DNA of 8,661 nt from positions 1-8,661 of the forward strand of contig JAURBD010000069.1 of assembly GCA_030829155.1 (NCBI GenBank). The letters are read 5' to 3'. The DNA comes from Flavobacteriaceae bacterium. Lineage in GTDB: Bacteria; Bacteroidota; Bacteroidia; Flavobacteriales; Flavobacteriaceae. Below the pieces are notes generated by a model. The model did no database searches. It saw nothing but the letters and a program-made list of their open reading frames with translations, and was not told where the DNA came from. The position numbers and the translations under genes are program-made. Position 1 is the stretch's first letter; each line of letters starts with the position of its first letter. Positions 7,198 through 8,661 of this stretch are shown here, piece by piece.

Positions 7198-7207
7198 ATT
7201 TATGTAT

Positions 7208-7229
7208 TTGTACGATTATTGTACGGTCA
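7208..7229. repeat. Tandem direct repeat with 11-bp period
   Basis: TTGTACG occurs at 7208-7214 and again at 7219-7225, so two GTAC palindromes sit one helical turn apart (units TTGTACGATTA and TTGTACGGTCA). This spacing could suit two protein molecules on one DNA face, but two copies are too few to rule out chance. Confidence 0.5.
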
Positions 7230-7261
7230 GCTTTATAAACCCAAAAAAGTCCAGCCTAAAA

Positions 7262-7296
7262 ATTTAATTTGACACTCCCTAGTTCTCAAATTAAAT
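7262..7296. repeat. Perfect 11-bp inverted repeat
   Basis: ATTTAATTTGA (7262-7272) and TCAAATTAAAT (7286-7296) are exact reverse complements around a 13-nt loop. There is no T-run after either arm, so it does not look like an intrinsic terminator. It could be a cruciform-prone site, an operator or a remnant of a mobile element end. Confidence 0.6.
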
Positions 7297-7464
7297 CCGT
7301 TTTCCTTTTGGGACTGCGCCCCAGAAACCGGTATATTATCAAATTAATCCTATTCTATAAACTAAAAAATCAGCTTAGCAGCTCTAAAGAAAACAAGCTT
7401 TGAAAACATTTTTGTAAATTGTATTGACGATTAGAGAAAAAACTTGAGTCTGCAAAAACAGTTT

Positions 7465-7498
7465 ACCCTCAAAATTCTAATTACAAGTAATTGAGGGT
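7465..7498 (-). terminator. Inverted repeat, possible terminator of the PepSY-flavodoxin gene
   Basis: ACCCTCAA (7465-7472) and TTGAGGGT (7491-7498) form an 8-bp perfect stem with an 18-nt spacer. It lies about 60 bases downstream of the minus-strand gene that ends at 7558. On the minus strand the stem is followed by AAACTG and then TTTTT, a poor and displaced T-run. On the plus strand it is followed by GGGTTTT. It is either a weak terminator or a structured 3' end; its direction is uncertain. Confidence 0.4.
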
Positions 7499-7546
7499 GG
7501 GTTTTAAGCTTATTATTTAAATGATGAAATTCAGAATGTTTGGGTT

Positions 7547-7558
7547 ATGCAATTGCAT
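7547..7558. repeat. 12-bp perfect palindrome at the gene 3' end
   Basis: ATGCAATTGCAT is fully self-complementary and touches the stop codon (7558-7560) of the minus-strand gene. It has no spacer, so it is more likely a protein-binding type of palindrome than an RNA hairpin, or chance. Confidence 0.4.
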
Positions 7559-8661
7559 TATAGTTTATTAATTATAATACTTTCCCATGAACAATAATCA
7601 ATTTCAGATTGATTATTAATCTTAAAAAGTGGCATGAGGCTTAAAAAATTATCCTGTTTTTCTAAAAGTGACTGTAAAGTGATTGCAAACTGACAGAATT
7701 TTGGGTAACTTTTAGAGCCAAATCCTAAAACAGAAAAATTAATATTCTGTGGTTGTGCGCTCCTATTAAATTTTTTTTCAAAAAGGTTGGCGTTGGATGG
7801 AGCTTCTCCGTCACCATAGGTTGCCGTGAGGATAAGGATAGTTTTCGCTTTTGGGAAAATACCGTAGTTGTTTAAACTAGTTAAGCCTACAGAATGATTT
7901 TCTTTCCTCAAAGTTTTGACTAATCTTTTTGCAAATTGGTAAGAATTTCCTGTCTCAGTGCCATACAAAATGATTACTGATGCCTCTTTGAGATTATTTT
8001 TATTTAGGATTAATAAATCCAAACTTGTTTTTGAGGTAATTTTAAGCCCAGTAAACATAAAGAAAACTAAAGCTAGGGCAGCAAGAGTAAGTATTAAAGC
8101 AACAAACACATTGGATTCGCCTGTGTGGATGTAGTAATTCCACTGTTTAAGCAGGTGATGAAATGGATGAATTTTTTCACTAAGAATACTGAAGTCTCCT
8201 TGACGGACAGTAAATACTCGGTCTTTCAATTCTATATTGTAGACCTCGTCTTCAGCTTTAGAGAACGGATAGGATACCCGAGCTACCTCATTGAGATGTA
8301 TTGTTTTGAGATCAAGGATTTTCTCACCTTTAGCATATGTTTTGGTATTTGATTCTTGATTGGTAAAAGCATTGAACCTTTCAATTGTTAAATATGCTCC
8401 ACTAAACCCAATGAGTAAAACTGGAATAAAAAACCATTTGCCTAGAATTATATGGGTTTTTCGATAGGTGTTTTTTTCTTTATTTTGAAAAAAAAGCTGT
8501 TTGATACCACCTATTCTTCGGGTCAATAAGATCAGGCCTGTAATACTTAGAAGTATTAATAAGAAAGCAATAATTCCTACTATTATCCTCCCTGTATTTT
8601 TCAAAAATAAAGATCGATGAAAACTTCTGATTTGCTTGAAAAACGGCAAGGTTGGCATTAC
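7558..8661 (-). CDS. PepSY-type membrane protein with C-terminal flavodoxin domain (5' partial)
   Basis: This is probably an inner-membrane electron-transfer protein of the PepSY/ferric-siderophore reductase type. Counting from the ATG at 8658: a FHRSLFLKNTGR motif (13-24), membrane helices at about 25-46, 74-93 and 183-204, a periplasmic stretch (about 94-180) with His-rich HPFHHLL (164-170) and YIHTGES (176-182), then a flavodoxin domain (about 226-362). FMN-binding loops are visible: YGTETGNS (232-239), TATYGDGEAPSNA (278-290) and LGFGSKSYPKFC (311-322). In flavobacterial relatives as I recall them, the FHRSLFLK motif lies over 100 residues into the protein. The frame is open to the window edge, so the true start is probably outside. 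Relatives usually continue into FAD and NAD(P)H reductase domains; this one stops right after the flavodoxin domain, and no reductase-like frame follows downstream. It is either a short architecture that takes electrons from a separate reductase, or a 3'-truncated gene. Confidence 0.8.
   Translation of the reverse strand, partial: VMPTLPFFKQIRSFHRSLFLKNTGRIIVGIIAFLLILLSITGLILLTRRIGGIKQLFFQNKEKNTYRKTHIILGKWFFIPVLLIGFSGAYLTIERFNAFTNQESNTKTYAKGEKILDLKTIHLNEVARVSYPFSKAEDEVYNIELKDRVFTVRQGDFSILSEKIHPFHHLLKQWNYYIHTGESNVFVALILTLAALALVFFMFTGLKITSKTSLDLLILNKNNLKEASVIILYGTETGNSYQFAKRLVKTLRKENHSVGLTSLNNYGIFPKAKTILILTATYGDGEAPSNANLFEKKFNRSAQPQNINFSVLGFGSKSYPKFCQFAITLQSLLEKQDNFLSLMPLFKINNQSEIDYCSWESIIINKL

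Larger units (their letters stand above)
7198..7557. other. Gene-poor intergenic region with repeats
   Basis: I see no convincing coding sequence in these 360 bases; all frames are broken by stops. The region holds an 11-bp-period direct repeat (7208-7229), an 11-bp perfect inverted repeat (7262-7296), another inverted repeat near the end (7465-7498), and a short patch of higher GC (about 7308-7331) in otherwise AT-rich DNA. No second copy of the tRNA 3' end is present in the window, so there is no direct sign of an integrated element. The frame running out of the tRNA (about 7190-7270) reads faintly like the start of a GIY-YIG nuclease, but too weakly to annotate. Confidence 0.6.

Noticed and set aside
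7045..7272. A 75-residue plus-strand reading frame
   Set aside because: It runs straight through the tRNA-Ser gene and its terminator; the first part is simply translated tRNA.
7331..7349. A dif-like stretch containing TATATTATC
   Set aside because: It only vaguely resembles the XerD half of known dif sites, lacks a matching XerC arm, and such AT-rich matches are expected by chance even with ftsK nearby.
7151..7557. An integrated element at the tRNA-Ser 3' end
   Set aside because: No integrase frame and no second copy of the tRNA 3' end are present in the window.
8125..8352. A 75-residue plus-strand frame within the PepSY-flavodoxin gene
   Set aside because: It is antisense to the coding frame that carries clear family motifs.
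1..8661. A CRISPR array, toxin-antitoxin pair or defence island
   Set aside because: There are no spaced repeat arrays and no recognisable nuclease, toxin or defence domains among the genes.

Overview
This is an AT-rich stretch of chromosome that looks like a member of the Bacteroidetes, most likely the Flavobacteriia. The evidence is the neighbourhood (a DUF6952-type small protein, then ftsK, a LolA-like carrier, a LptF/LptG permease and ribB), the near absence of Shine-Dalgarno sequences, a TAnnTTTG-type promoter element, and the sequence style of the proteins. All family calls come from reading the sequences; no database search was possible.

Layout. Positions 1-530 hold a short thioredoxin-like reading frame that lacks the CxxC half, overlapped by a DUF6952-like gene and closed by an intrinsic terminator (536-560). 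Positions 584-6205 hold a tightly packed forward cluster: ftsK (DNA translocase), a secreted LolA-like lipoprotein carrier, a LptF/LptG-type permease and ribB. The junctions are an 8-nt overlap, a 3-nt gap and an 8-nt gap. Position 6206 is the single base between the ribB stop and the stop of a convergent TauE/SafE-family permease (6207-6959, minus). Positions 7066-7150 are tRNA-Ser(UGA) with its own strong terminator. Positions 7198-7557 have no convincing gene but contain several repeats and hairpins. From 7558 to the right edge, on the minus strand, lies the 3' part of a PepSY-type membrane protein fused to a flavodoxin domain. It probably begins beyond the window, and it stops right after the flavodoxin domain.

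How the genes relate. The central cluster joins chromosome segregation at the septum (FtsK), lipoprotein traffic (LolA-like), LPS export (LptF/G-like) and riboflavin synthesis (RibB), probably on one transcript. The RibB protein carries a C-terminal GTP cyclohydrolase II-like domain that has lost its zinc cysteines, so a separate ribA gene is expected elsewhere. The right-hand protein looks like a membrane electron-transfer protein of the ferric-siderophore reductase type, without the usual FAD/NAD(P)H module.

I did not find a clear new biological system. The points most worth a second look are the CxxC-less thioredoxin fragment, the degenerate RibA domain, the reductase-less PepSY-flavodoxin protein and the repeat-bearing gap after the tRNA.
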